A stretch of DNA of 64,000 nucleotides from Beduini massiliensis (GTDB taxonomy: Bacteria; Bacillota_I; Bacilli_A; Erysipelotrichales; Coprobacillaceae), in contig NZ_CDPP01000006.1 in NCBI RefSeq assembly GCF_000829905.1, positions 372,001 to 436,000 of the forward strand, in the 5' to 3' direction. Made by a program: the position numbers and the translations under genes. Below, piece by piece: positions 1-8,597 of the stretch (position 1 is the stretch's first letter; every line of letters begins with the position of its first letter). The notes under the pieces are model-generated. The model saw only the letters and a program-made list of their open reading frames with translations, did no database searches and was not told the DNA's origin.

Positions 1-754
1 TAGTAGCGGACATTTCACCCACCGTCATTGTATGTTGACAACGTCCAAAAGAATGTTCGTTTAACTCTCTTAAATAGTCATTCACTTTTTTACAGTCGGT
101 GTAAAAACGTTTCCCAACTCCCGTAAAATCGTCTTCAAAACTTTCCTTGCTGATGAGGTTAATCACATCAAAGCGGAATCCGGTCACGCCCAATTCCAGC
201 CAGTAATTTACAATTTTTGCCATCTCTTTTCTGACATTCGGATTTTCCCAATTCAGATCAGCCTGTGTGACATCAAATAAATGCAAATAATATTCATCAA
301 ATGCCTCTACATATTCCCAGGCATTTCCTCCAAATTTGGATTCCCAATTCGTTGGCGGCTGGTGATCTTTTCCTTTTTTGAAGAAATAAAAATCTTTATA
401 GTAAGGATCGCCTGCCATTGCTTTTTTAAACCACTCATGATGTGTGGACGTATGATTGAAAACCATGTCAAACATTAATCCAATGTCTCTCTTTTTTGCT
501 TCATGAATTAATCTTTTCAAATCTTCCAATGTTCCATAACGCGGATCTATTTCATAATAGTTTTCCACATCATAACCATTATCATTTTGCGGTGAAATAA
601 AGAAAGGGGTCAGCCACAGCATATCTGCTCCCAGCTTTTTTAAATAGTCTAATTTTTCTGTCACACCGTTTAAATCGCCGATGCCATCATGGTTCGTATC
701 CTTAAATGACTTTGGATAAATCTGATAGACCACTTTATCTTTAAAGTTCTTCAT
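1..754 (-). CDS. treC: Alpha,alpha-phosphotrehalase (trehalose-6-phosphate hydrolase), 3' part cut by window edge
   Basis: The visible N-terminal ~250 residues are a GH13 alpha-amylase-type catalytic domain. They begin MKNFKDKVVYQIYPKSF, followed by a GIGDLNG turn, the DMVFNHTS region and GFRFDVIN, which carries the catalytic Asp. The enzyme splits cytoplasmic trehalose 6-phosphate into glucose and glucose 6-phosphate. The substrate call rests on context: the gene lies directly downstream of a trehalose-type PTS permease and a GntR/UTRA regulator. The ATG at 752-754 lies inside the end of treP, giving a 14-bp overlap, so translation is probably coupled; the ribosome binding site lies within the treP coding sequence. 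The stop codon is outside the window. An oligo-1,6-glucosidase is the main alternative. Confidence 0.9.
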   Translation of the reverse strand, partial: MKNFKDKVVYQIYPKSFKDTNHDGIGDLNGVTEKLDYLKKLGADMLWLTPFFISPQNDNGYDVENYYEIDPRYGTLEDLKRLIHEAKKRDIGLMFDMVFNHTSTHHEWFKKAMAGDPYYKDFYFFKKGKDHQPPTNWESKFGGNAWEYVEAFDEYYLHLFDVTQADLNWENPNVRKEMAKIVNYWLELGVTGFRFDVINLISKESFEDDFTGVGKRFYTDCKKVNDYLRELNEHSFGRCQHTMTVGEMSAT

Positions 755-2564
755 TATGTTCTCCTTTTAAATCGATTAGCCGTGCTTGTAATGCATGAAT
801 TTTCCCGGTTTGCTTTACCATAATCTTTTGCCCACTAGTAAAAATAACCGGTGAAACCAACGATTTACCTTGTTTGATAATATAAGCCCGATCTACTTCT
901 GCCAATTTATCCCCTTGCTTAATTCTATCCCCTGCTTTTACTAAGGGAATAAATCCTTTTCCCTGTAAAGCAACTGTATCCATGCCGATATGAATCAATA
1001 CTTCCAATCCATTCTCACTTTTAATACCATAAGCATGCCCGGTCGGATAAGTCATCACAACTTCCCCATCAAAGGGTGCATACACGGCATTCCCCTCTAG
1101 TGCAATCGCAAAACCATCTCCCATTAGGCGTTGTGAAAAGACTTGATCTTCCACCTCTTCTAAGGGCATCATGATCCCTTCCATCGGCGAAAGAAAGAAC
1201 GCAGACCCTTTTGGCTTTAATCGTAGTTTTCCCACAATAAACGTCAGTATAAAGGATATCCCTACCGCCATCAGCAAGGCCAGAAGATAAGAAGGAATAA
1301 ATTGCGGCAGGATTGAAAAGATGCCCGGTAATCCGCCTACTCCAATAGAGGCTGCCATGATCTGCTGATGCACCGCATACAAGGCGGCACAACTGCTGCC
1401 AATCACCGCACAAACAAAAGGAAACCCGTATTTTTTATTCACACCAAACAAGGCAGGTTCGGTTACGCCAAACATACAAGAGACACAAGCAGGCACATTT
1501 ACCGCCTGACGTGACTTGTCTTTTCTTTGCAGACAGATCATTCCCAATACAGCTGATCCTTGTGCCACATTCGCTAAAGCGATCAAAGGCCAAAGCATCG
1601 TTCCGCCAAAACTGCTGATATACTGTAAGTCCAGTAAGGTTGTGATATGATGCATACCTGTCATCACCAAAAACATATAACCACCACCAAACAATATGGC
1701 AGTCAAATAAGAAAGCGGTGAAGTAAAAAGAAAATAAAGCAGATCAGCTAACCCTCCGCCAATTAAACTTCCTAAAGGCGCTAAAATAAATTGTGTCAGT
1801 AACACTGCACTCACGAGTGAACCAAAAGGAACACTCAGCATACTGATCGATTCCGGTGATAACTTTCTAAAGAAACGCTCTAAATAAACTAAGGCAAATC
1901 CGGCTAAAATTGCCGGAATGACTTCAGATGGATATCCTTGAATACTGTCCATCTGTAAAGTGGGGCTAAGTAAACTCGGAGACACCATAGTAATGCCTAA
2001 GACTATCCCCAATATCTCACTGCCCTTCATTTTTTTCATGATCGACCAAACAATGGCGATAGGCATAAAATAGAACACCGCATTGCCAATCAGTCCCAAT
2101 AGTTGTCCCAAACGATGAAAGAAAGGAGAAATCTGCGCTAGAGAATGGGTTCCCTGATCAAAGAAACGGATATCACGGATTATATTTTCTAAGCCAATGA
2201 CTAAACCACCGCAAATAATCGCAGGAATAATCGGCGCAAATATAGCACCTAAATTTGCCATTATCTTTTTTAAAGGCGGCACCTTTTCCTGCGACGTTAA
2301 TGATACAGATACATTCGGCTGATAAAGCTGCATAAAATCTTGGTAAAACAAAGAGACATCATTTCCGATAATAATCTGAAACTGTCCGGATTGCTTGACA
2401 ATCCCTTTGACGACGTTGATCGCTTCAATCGCTTCTTGATCTATCCTAGATGAATCGTTTAACTCAAAACGAAGCCGTGTCACGCAATGACTCACTGTTT
2501 TAATATTTTTACTTTCTCCGATTGCCTTAAACAATAGTTGTGCTTCTTTTTTATATTTTCCCAT
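741..2564 (-). CDS. treP: PTS trehalose transporter, fused IIB-IIC-IIA
   Basis: This 607-residue membrane permease imports a sugar and phosphorylates it. The order is an N-terminal EIIB domain (phospho-Cys in SHCVTRLRF), a multi-span EIIC domain in the middle and a C-terminal EIIA domain (LIHIGMDTVALQGKGF, with the phosphoryl-accepting His). Fused EIIA of the glucose type is typical of self-sufficient trehalose or sucrose permeases. The chosen start, MGKYKKEAQLLF, is preceded by GAGGGGAG at good spacing; a longer reading frame from 2621 would run into the promoter. It is the first gene of the treP-treC operon. Trehalose specificity is inferred from TreR and TreC next door. Confidence 0.92.
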   Translation of the reverse strand: MGKYKKEAQLLFKAIGESKNIKTVSHCVTRLRFELNDSSRIDQEAIEAINVVKGIVKQSGQFQIIIGNDVSLFYQDFMQLYQPNVSVSLTSQEKVPPLKKIMANLGAIFAPIIPAIICGGLVIGLENIIRDIRFFDQGTHSLAQISPFFHRLGQLLGLIGNAVFYFMPIAIVWSIMKKMKGSEILGIVLGITMVSPSLLSPTLQMDSIQGYPSEVIPAILAGFALVYLERFFRKLSPESISMLSVPFGSLVSAVLLTQFILAPLGSLIGGGLADLLYFLFTSPLSYLTAILFGGGYMFLVMTGMHHITTLLDLQYISSFGGTMLWPLIALANVAQGSAVLGMICLQRKDKSRQAVNVPACVSCMFGVTEPALFGVNKKYGFPFVCAVIGSSCAALYAVHQQIMAASIGVGGLPGIFSILPQFIPSYLLALLMAVGISFILTFIVGKLRLKPKGSAFFLSPMEGIMMPLEEVEDQVFSQRLMGDGFAIALEGNAVYAPFDGEVVMTYPTGHAYGIKSENGLEVLIHIGMDTVALQGKGFIPLVKAGDRIKQGDKLAEVDRAYIIKQGKSLVSPVIFTSGQKIMVKQTGKIHALQARLIDLKGEHNEEL

Positions 2565-2592
2565 CTTGCTTCTCCCCTCTTTTGTCAGTTGC

Positions 2593-2621
2593 ATTATAAC
2601 TTGTACGTACATGTATGTCAA
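2593..2621 (-). promoter_or_regulatory. treP promoter with palindromic operator in the spacer
   Basis: On the minus strand there is a consensus -35 TTGACA (2616-2621), a 17-nt spacer and a consensus -10 TATAAT (2593-2598). The spacer contains the perfect 10-bp palindrome TGTACGTACA (2602-2611). It resembles the TTGTATATACAA-type site known for Bacillus TreR, so TreR repression by blocking RNA polymerase is likely. Confidence 0.85.
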
Positions 2622-2626
2622 TAGCC

Positions 2627-2652
2627 AAAATAAAAACTATCCGAAGATAGTT
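2627..2652 (-). terminator. treR terminator with UUCG tetraloop
   Basis: The 7-bp stem AACTATC/GATAGTT closes on a TTCG tetraloop and is followed by a T-rich tract. It overlaps the treR stop codon and ends just before the treP -35 box, separating the regulator transcript from treP-treC. Confidence 0.8.
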
Positions 2653-3361
2653 ATTCATGACGTCTGGCAAAATCCACAAAACGAAATTTATCGGGACGAT
2701 GACGTGATTCAGTAAATTGAAACAACCGTGTATCTTCCAGATAAACCAATGATTTTACCACAACGATTACATCATAATTGAGCATATCCAAATAAGCCTG
2801 ATCGGTCTTTGTACATGGCTGCACCGTTATTTCTTTTTGGGCAAAGCTGATGGGTAAATGCAATGTATTTTCAATATATTCATACAGCGAGTCACCGGCG
2901 ATTTGTTCATCCATGAAAGGGATAATATCTTTTATCAAGTAATCAATATCATAGATGATTTTCTCATCATCATACTGACGAACCCGCTCTATTTTATATA
3001 GCTCTGTGTTTAGGGGAACTGACATTTCTGCACTTAACGTTTGGTCGGCTTTCATGATATCTACTTTTTTCACAAGCGTTTTAATCGTTTCCGGACGTTC
3101 TTTTGCCAGTTCTTTGAAACTAATGACACCTGAAACGGGGAAATTAATGCGATCCATTTTCAAAACAATCGATCCTTTTCCTTTATTTTTTTGAATAAGA
3201 CCATTTTGAGCCAGTAACGTTAATGCTTTACGAATCGTATCACGGCTTGCCTCATAGGTTTTCATTAACTCATTTTCACTAGGAAGCAATTCTCCCTTTT
3301 GGTATTTTCCCTGTTCAATGGCTTGTTTTAACGCTAAATAGATTGCATAATATTTGCTCAT
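2651..3361 (-). CDS. treR: GntR-family (UTRA) trehalose operon repressor
   Basis: This 236-residue regulator has an N-terminal winged helix-turn-helix (roughly residues 1-70, with the GntR pattern GELLPSENELMKTYEASRDTIRKAL) and a C-terminal UTRA effector-binding domain (about 90-230). The length is normal for TreR. The ATG at 3361 follows AAAGAGGTGGG. It lies directly upstream of treP-treC in the same direction but has its own terminator. It probably represses treP-treC through the palindrome in the treP promoter and is relieved by trehalose 6-phosphate; the ligand is known for the family and inferred here. Confidence 0.92.
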   Translation of the reverse strand: MSKYYAIYLALKQAIEQGKYQKGELLPSENELMKTYEASRDTIRKALTLLAQNGLIQKNKGKGSIVLKMDRINFPVSGVISFKELAKERPETIKTLVKKVDIMKADQTLSAEMSVPLNTELYKIERVRQYDDEKIIYDIDYLIKDIIPFMDEQIAGDSLYEYIENTLHLPISFAQKEITVQPCTKTDQAYLDMLNYDVIVVVKSLVYLEDTRLFQFTESRHRPDKFRFVDFARRHE

Positions 3362-3415
3362 ATTCCCACCTCTTTATTATTCTATAATAATTCCAATATC
3401 TCTACAAGCAAACAA

Positions 3416-3438
3416 AAGAAAAAGATGGCTGCCTATCT
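3416..3438 (-). terminator. Probable ddl terminator
   Basis: On the minus strand AGATAGG and CCATCT can pair with one bulged base around a short loop, followed by TTTTTCTTTT. It starts at the ddl stop codon. The stem is weaker than others in the window. Confidence 0.5.
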
Positions 3439-4481
3439 TATCTTTCAAACGCCAATTCAATTAAACGATCCAATAGTTTTTGATACTCCAATCCACTGGC
3501 TTCCCATAATTTGGGATACATGCTGATGCTTGTAAACCCGGGCATTGTATTGATTTCATTGAGGTAAACTTCCCCGCTATCTTTATCTAAAAAGAAATCC
3601 ACACGTGCTAATCCATGCCCATCTACGGCTTTAAATACTTTGACTGCTGTTTCTTGAATATATGTCGCTACTTCATCACTGATGCATGCCGGTGCTCTTG
3701 TTTTTGAATTTTCATCTTCATATTTAGATTCAAATGTATAGAAATCTCCTGCTGGCAGAATCTCTCCTACAATCGTTGCTGAAGGATCATCGTTTCCTAA
3801 TACCGCACATTCCAACTCTGTACAGTTGATGCCTTCTTCCACTACAACTTTACGGTCATACTGAGCCGCTTCTTCTAGTTTTGCCATTAACTCATGACGA
3901 TCATTGACCTTATAGCAGCCTACTGAAGATCCGCTGTTTGATGCTTTGACAAAGCATGGGTATCCCAGCTTTGCTGTGATGATTTCTTCAACGTTTTGAT
4001 GTTCACTAAAATCCTGATCGACAACGACCAAAGTCCCATCATAACGTTTTTTCACATAGGCGGATTTAACTTGTTTTATCCCTGCTTGTTCTAGGATCAT
4101 CTTTGTATAAATCTTATCCATCGAAACACTTGACCCTAACACGCGACAGCCTACATAAGGAACTCTAGCCAATTCCAATAATCCCTGAATCGTTCCATCT
4201 TCCCCATACATGCCGTGAAGAACCGGAAACACAACATCAAAAGATTGGATCAATCCATAAAGATCCTCTACTTTCTGACTTTCTTCCAACCACGTCGGTA
4301 AGGTCAAATCTGTTTGCTTAGGCGATAAAATATACCATTGCCCCGCTTGGTCAATCCCAACTAAAGTAATCTCATATTTATTTTTATCTAATTCTCTATA
4401 TACGGATGTACATGACATTCTTGATACGGAATGTTCTGTCGATTGTCCTCCGCAAATGACAAGTAATTTTTGTTTATCCAT
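3438..4481 (-). CDS. ddl: D-alanine--D-alanine ligase
   Basis: This 347-residue cytoplasmic ATP-grasp enzyme joins two D-Ala for the peptidoglycan stem peptide. The N-terminal fold begins with VICGGQSTEHSVSRMS. HGMYGEDGTIQG lies near residues 90-100, KASNSGSSVG is the ATP-grasp loop, and VYLNEINTMPGFTSISMYPKLW near the C terminus carries Mg2+ and substrate residues. Length and motif order are those of the Ddl family. A -10 TATAAT lies about 40 bp upstream of the ATG. MurF, which adds this dipeptide to the UDP-MurNAc-tripeptide, is encoded 2.6 kb away on the same strand. Confidence 0.96.
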   Translation of the reverse strand: MDKQKLLVICGGQSTEHSVSRMSCTSVYRELDKNKYEITLVGIDQAGQWYILSPKQTDLTLPTWLEESQKVEDLYGLIQSFDVVFPVLHGMYGEDGTIQGLLELARVPYVGCRVLGSSVSMDKIYTKMILEQAGIKQVKSAYVKKRYDGTLVVVDQDFSEHQNVEEIITAKLGYPCFVKASNSGSSVGCYKVNDRHELMAKLEEAAQYDRKVVVEEGINCTELECAVLGNDDPSATIVGEILPAGDFYTFESKYEDENSKTRAPACISDEVATYIQETAVKVFKAVDGHGLARVDFFLDKDSGEVYLNEINTMPGFTSISMYPKLWEASGLEYQKLLDRLIELAFER

Positions 4482-4565
4482 CTCTCTTTTCCTCTTCCTT
4501 TTTTAATCCTTTCCTATTATACCATTGAACTAAAAAAAATCACTAAAAAATAAAAGAAATCCATT

Positions 4566-4893
4566 TCATAGATCATAAAGCCATTTTTCAATTTCAATAA
4601 GATCATTGACAGACTCTTTAAATACCAAATCAACTGTTGTTACCACATCTTTAACGTCCATGTCAGAAAAGTATTGCTGATACTCTTTATCATAAAAGAT
4701 ATCATTTTCCAATAGATCCAACTGACCATAAAGTAAAATAGCAGAGATATTGAAGCTTTTCCTTTATATCTGTCATCTCTTTAAGATCATGGTAGGCTTT
4801 ATCGAAGATAAAATCAGCAGAGTTCTCTAAACACACGAAGTTTTATCAATGAATTTCGGCTGATGAGCTTTTATACTTCCATAAATATTTTGT
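4566..4893 (-). pseudogene. Frameshifted coding remnant, C-terminal part of the preceding unknown gene
   Basis: Three stretches of coding-like sequence follow one another in different minus-strand frames. YGSIKAHQPKFIDKTSCV lies just past the end of the 120-residue frame. ENSADFIFDKAYHDLKEMTD follows after a shift near 4828-4832. After a further shift near 4749-4753, a stretch beginning ISAILLYGQLDLLEND runs to a stop at 4566. Joined together they make a plausible helical, acidic C-terminal domain ending EIEKWLYDL. Two or three single-base indels would explain the breaks. I do not recognise the family. Confidence 0.6.
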
Positions 4894-5233
4894 ATTTTTT
4901 AGTGTCTCTTTTTAGTCTATGAATCCCTTCTTTAAAAAAGAACGCTATTGAATGATCGTTGAGTTCTTTAGGAGCTTGACAGCCATGTTTAAACATATAA
5001 TCAATAACATCGATAATTCTCAAAAACTGACAGCGACTCACTGAACTACTGTTTTGTTGCTGGTAATACAAAGCTAAATTCAAGGATTCAGCTCGATCCA
5101 TTCCAATTGCCCGTAGACCTGTTTTTGATAAGTAAGCAGCTTTTGATAATCTTCTAATGACACTATCACATTGATTTCCAAAAAATTCTGCTTTAATTTC
5201 AATCATTCTTTTTTGCTTGTTTTTTATGAGCAT
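4871..5233 (-). CDS. Hypothetical protein, probably the truncated N-terminal part of a broken gene
   Basis: This intact 120-codon frame starts MLIKNKQKRMIEIKAEFFG and is preceded by an AGGAGAG-type binding site. It is basic and predicted mostly helical, with no membrane segment and no family I recognise. It stops where coding-like sequence continues in another frame (remnant at 4566-4893), so the product is probably truncated and the gene a decaying unit of about 670 bp. Its neighbours, ddl and ppk2, give no functional hint. Confidence 0.5.
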   Translation of the reverse strand: MLIKNKQKRMIEIKAEFFGNQCDSVIRRLSKAAYLSKTGLRAIGMDRAESLNLALYYQQQNSSSVSRCQFLRIIDVIDYMFKHGCQAPKELNDHSIAFFFKEGIHRLKRDTKKYKIFMEV

Positions 5234-5340
5234 ATGTACTCTCCTCTTTCAAGGCTACATCCTTAATAGCATATCCCTGTTCATAGATCAATTCTTAAAA
5301 AATTCTTAATTTTGTGATAATATGAACGTAGAGATAAAGA

Positions 5341-5366
5341 AAAAACGTGTTCATCGACACGTTTTT
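5341..5366 (-). terminator. ppk2 terminator
   Basis: A symmetrical hairpin, AAAAACGTGT/ACACGTTTTT with a 6-nt loop, has a T-run on either strand. It starts at the ppk2 stop codon. Confidence 0.85.
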
Positions 5367-6222
5367 ATTGTTCAAGCTGTTTTTTGGCTTCCTGCATCGC
5401 TTCACGCATTTGATCAGATACTTCGGGATATTGCGGATCCATCTTCTTAAGAGCGTCCAACATAATTTCCGATACTAAATAACGTGTATACCACTTTTGA
5501 TCGGCAGGAATGACATACCATGGAGCTTGTTTGGTTGCGGTTTTCGTTATTGCCGTATTAAAGGCTTCCATGTAATCTTCCCAAAGGGCTCTTTCTTTCA
5601 GATCACTTTCTGAGAACTTCCAATTCTTTTCCGGTATTTCAATGCGTTCTAAGAAACGCTTTTTTTGTTCTTCTTTTGAAACATTCAAAAATATTTTAAC
5701 GATACGATAACTATTATCATAAAGGTATTCTTCATAGTTGCGAATATGTTTATAGCGTTTTTCAAAAAAATCTTTTTTTAAACAGCGTTCAGCCATCTGA
5801 TAAGTCTTTTGCAGTTCATGTACTTTTACCACTAAGACGTCTTCATAATACGAACGATTAAAAATTGCCATCTTTCCTCTTCTTGGCATCGCTTTGTTTG
5901 CCCGCCATAAAAAATCATGTGCTAACTCTTCACTGGTTGGCTGTTTAAAACTGTAAACATCAATTCCTTGAGGATTAATACCGCTCATGACATGTTTGAT
6001 TGTGCTGTCCTTTCCGGCAGCATCCAATGCTTGAATAATAATGACTAATGATTCTTTGGAATCAGCATATAACCGATCCTGTAAAGCATCGATTTTCATC
6101 TGATTTTCGTTGGTTTTACGAACGATTTCTTCTCGCCTTGATTTCTCTATCTTACTGTTGGTTGGCATCTTACGAATATCACATTCTTTCTCTCCATCAA
6201 ATCGATATTCTTTTATCTCCAT
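5365..6222 (-). CDS. ppk2: Polyphosphate kinase 2 family protein
   Basis: This 285-residue cytoplasmic P-loop kinase transfers phosphate between polyphosphate and a nucleotide. Walker A is ALDAAGKDST at about residues 65-74. The GMDAAGK-like region, GINPQGIDVYSFKQPTSEEL and the lid/Walker B segment (MAIFNRSYYEDVLVVKVH) are hallmarks of PPK2. Length fits the single-domain subclasses that phosphorylate AMP and/or ADP; which nucleotide is used cannot be told from the sequence. It probably has its own promoter and its own terminator. It may buffer nucleotide triphosphate or polyphosphate pools under stress. Confidence 0.92.
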   Translation of the reverse strand: MEIKEYRFDGEKECDIRKMPTNSKIEKSRREEIVRKTNENQMKIDALQDRLYADSKESLVIIIQALDAAGKDSTIKHVMSGINPQGIDVYSFKQPTSEELAHDFLWRANKAMPRRGKMAIFNRSYYEDVLVVKVHELQKTYQMAERCLKKDFFEKRYKHIRNYEEYLYDNSYRIVKIFLNVSKEEQKKRFLERIEIPEKNWKFSESDLKERALWEDYMEAFNTAITKTATKQAPWYVIPADQKWYTRYLVSEIMLDALKKMDPQYPEVSDQMREAMQEAKKQLEQ

Positions 6223-6246
6223 ACTTTCGTCCTCCTCATTGGTTTC

Positions 6247-6276
6247 ATTATACCCCTATTTATATGAAATTACCAA
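6247..6276 (-). promoter_or_regulatory. ppk2 promoter
   Basis: Minus strand: -35 TTGGTA (6271-6276), 18-nt spacer, -10 TATAAT (6247-6252), 25 bp upstream of the ppk2 ATG and just past the yaaA terminator hairpin. Confidence 0.6.
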
Positions 6277-6297
6277 AAAGATAGACGTTATCTTTTT
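6275..6297 (-). terminator. yaaA terminator
   Basis: The 9-bp stem AAAAAGATA/TATCTTTTT with a 5-nt loop overlaps the last codons of yaaA and is followed by T residues. Confidence 0.75.
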
Positions 6298-7046
6298 AGT
6301 TTCTGCTTTCTTACAAATATGTAGTGTGAAGTATCTGATTTTGCTTCGTCAAAACGATAACCTAATTCATGAAATGTTTTTACGCCTTCAAAATCTAAGA
6401 TATTATTTTCACTTAAATAACGTACCATTGCTCCTCGTGCCATTTTGACATATACCCCTTTTTCTCTTAACTGAATGCCATCATCTTCCATGAAATAGCA
6501 TTTCACATATCTTACGTTTGGAGTAACAAATTTTTGAACGATATGACTATGCTGTGCACTGGCTAAATCTAAGATATCTTGATCCTCCTTGATAATGGCT
6601 TGGTAAATTTTATCTTTCCAAAAATCATACAAGCTGCTGCAAAAATCTGTATGAAAAGGATTATTGATTTCCAAGCGATAAGGAACCACCCCATCAAAAG
6701 CACGCAGCACTCCATAGAACCCCGATAGGATATAAAGATGTTGTCTTGCATAGTCATACCATTTTGTTTCAAAGATATGTGGTGCCATATAGGTGTATTG
6801 AATCCCATCAAACGCTAATAACGCAGGAACCAGAGCGTCATGAAGATTCATCGTTTGATACATCTGATAAGCTTGCACAGCAATCGCTTCACTGCATCCT
6901 AATATCTTTTTTAATGACGGGACATCGAGTGTTTGCATGTAGCGTTTAAGCTGTTCGCTCTCTTGAATAAAAAGCGGTGTTGTCTCAGCTTCCATATAAT
7001 CGATTGAGGAAAGCATCTTTTTGGCAGGCGCTATAATAATCTTCAT
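6288..7046 (-). CDS. yaaA: YaaA (DUF328) peroxide-stress protein
   Basis: This 252-residue cytoplasmic protein begins MKIIIAPAKKM, the family signature. It has YTYMAPHIFETKWYDYARQHLYILSGFYGVLRAFDGVVPYRLE-type sequence in the middle and GAMVRYLSENN near the end. In Escherichia coli the family lowers free intracellular iron during peroxide stress; that role is known for the family and only assumed here. Length is normal. The ATG follows a GAGGTGAG binding site. It lies between murF and ppk2 on the same strand, with terminators on both sides. Confidence 0.92.
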   Translation of the reverse strand: MKIIIAPAKKMLSSIDYMEAETTPLFIQESEQLKRYMQTLDVPSLKKILGCSEAIAVQAYQMYQTMNLHDALVPALLAFDGIQYTYMAPHIFETKWYDYARQHLYILSGFYGVLRAFDGVVPYRLEINNPFHTDFCSSLYDFWKDKIYQAIIKEDQDILDLASAQHSHIVQKFVTPNVRYVKCYFMEDDGIQLREKGVYVKMARGAMVRYLSENNILDFEGVKTFHELGYRFDEAKSDTSHYIFVRKQKLKR

Positions 7047-7065
7047 GTTCTCACCTCCGATAAAA

Positions 7066-7089
7066 AGAGACTGTCTTTTGACAATCTCT
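7066..7089 (-). terminator. murF terminator
   Basis: Stem AGAGATTGTC/GACAGTCTCT (10 bp with one G-T pair), AAAA loop and TTTTT tail on the minus strand, starting at the murF stop codon. Confidence 0.85.
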
Positions 7090-8434
7090 AAGCCTCTTTA
7101 TAACGTTCCATCAAATAACGTGTAATCTCCACTAAATTCATGCCCTGTGATCCTTTCACAAGTACGATGTCATCTGGTTTTAATAAAGTATCCAGCTGAC
7201 GAATTGCCGCTTCGTTATCTTTAAAATGGTAGGTTTCCTTGATACCGTTTCTTTGGGCACTGTCTTCAATAAACTTTGCCTCTTTTCCAATGCAGATCAA
7301 AAGATCAATCTTCTTTTTCGCTAGGGTGCTTCCAACCTGACGATGCAAATCTTCACTAAACTCTCCTAGTTCCAACATATCTGCAAGGATTGCTACTTTT
7401 CTTTCCTTATATTTAGATAAAACATCAATACTAGACATCATGGAATCCAAATTAGCATTATAAGTCCCATCAATCAATGTCATATTTTGTGATAATGAAT
7501 AAAAATCCATTCTTTTCTTTGTGAGTTCAAACGATTCAATGCCTTTGATCATCGCTTCCGGTTCAATCTTTAACTGATCGCCTACCGCAATCGCAGCTAA
7601 AGCATTCGATACAAAATGACTGCCCGGAACATTTACTGTCACTAAACGATTTCTCCACTTAAATGTGCTTAAATGAGGAATGGATACGATATCCGCTGCC
7701 TGATAAAGGGAAGGCTGTTCCATGCCGAAAGTGATGACCTCATGGTGTAAAGCATAATCATGTAGTTTATCATTATCATTATTAATGATTAATTTTCCAT
7801 CCTCTTTTAATCCGTCAATAATTTCCAGCTTTGCTTTTAAGATATTGTCACGTGATCCTAAGTTGCCGATATGGGCTGTGCCGACATTCGTAATAACCGC
7901 AATATCCGGTTCTGCAATCAGACTTAACTCATGAATTTCACCTAAGTTATTCATTCCCATTTCCAGCACCATGACTTCTTCATCCTGTAATCTTAAAATA
8001 GTGAGAGGCAATCCGATTTGATTATTATAATTTCCTAATGTTTTTAGTGTTTTATATTTTGTTTCAATGACACTGGCAATCATATCTTTCGTACTGGTTT
8101 TTCCGACACTTCCGGTAATCGCCACCACTTTAACATTCCGATGCATACGATGATAATGTGCCATATCCTGCAATGCTTTTAAGGTATCGTCTACTAAAAT
8201 GACAATTTTATCCGATGGATAATCGCCTTCTTTTGCCGTAATAATCGATCCTGCGCCATTTTGAAAAGCGGTCTCAATAAACGCATGACCGTCAAATACT
8301 TCCCCTACTAACGGAATATACATATCTCCCGGCTGAATTTTACGTGTATCTTGATTAAATGATCGAATGTCTGCATTTATATCCCCTTGAAGCAATTTTC
8401 CGTTTGTCGCCGCTAAGATCTCTTTTACTTTCAT
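7088..8434 (-). CDS. murF: UDP-N-acetylmuramoyl-tripeptide--D-alanyl-D-alanine ligase
   Basis: This 448-residue cytoplasmic Mur ligase adds D-Ala-D-Ala to UDP-MurNAc-tripeptide. The N-terminal MurF-specific domain (DIRSFNQDTRKIQPGDMYIPL and GHAFIETAFQNGA) is followed by the ATP-binding loop AITGSVGKTSTKD near residue 110. The central domain carries LEMGMNNLGEIHEL and NVGTAHIGNLGS, and the C-terminal domain carries the typical YNANLDSM. Spacing and length are standard. It has its own promoter and terminator. It acts directly after Ddl, encoded nearby. Confidence 0.96.
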   Translation of the reverse strand: MKVKEILAATNGKLLQGDINADIRSFNQDTRKIQPGDMYIPLVGEVFDGHAFIETAFQNGAGSIITAKEGDYPSDKIVILVDDTLKALQDMAHYHRMHRNVKVVAITGSVGKTSTKDMIASVIETKYKTLKTLGNYNNQIGLPLTILRLQDEEVMVLEMGMNNLGEIHELSLIAEPDIAVITNVGTAHIGNLGSRDNILKAKLEIIDGLKEDGKLIINNDNDKLHDYALHHEVITFGMEQPSLYQAADIVSIPHLSTFKWRNRLVTVNVPGSHFVSNALAAIAVGDQLKIEPEAMIKGIESFELTKKRMDFYSLSQNMTLIDGTYNANLDSMMSSIDVLSKYKERKVAILADMLELGEFSEDLHRQVGSTLAKKKIDLLICIGKEAKFIEDSAQRNGIKETYHFKDNEAAIRQLDTLLKPDDIVLVKGSQGMNLVEITRYLMERYKEA

Positions 8435-8460
8435 GTTATCCCCACTTTCGTTGTAATTTT

Positions 8461-8488
8461 ATTATACTATAAAAATAAACTGGTGCAA
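8461..8488 (-). promoter_or_regulatory. murF promoter
   Basis: Minus strand: -35 TTGCAC (8483-8488), 16-nt spacer, -10 TATAAT (8461-8466), 27 bp before the murF ATG. Confidence 0.65.
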
Positions 8489-8536
8489 GTTATAAGCCGT
8501 TTTCTCCGCTTAAAATGGAATCTCCTCTTTATAGCA

Positions 8537-8565
8537 TTGTAATCTTAGAAGAGATTGCTTATAAT
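8537..8565 (+). promoter_or_regulatory. Promoter of the orphan IIB gene
   Basis: Plus strand: -35 TTGTAA (8537-8542), 17-nt spacer, -10 TATAAT (8560-8565), 32 bp before the ATG. It diverges from the murF promoter. Confidence 0.6.
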
Positions 8566-8597
8566 TAAATTAATGTGAAGAAACGGAGATTATAATC

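Noticed and set aside
2565-2621. Extended N-terminus of TreP (19 extra residues)
   Set aside because: The extra codons coincide with the -35, spacer palindrome and -10 boxes, and a strong binding site precedes the internal Met.
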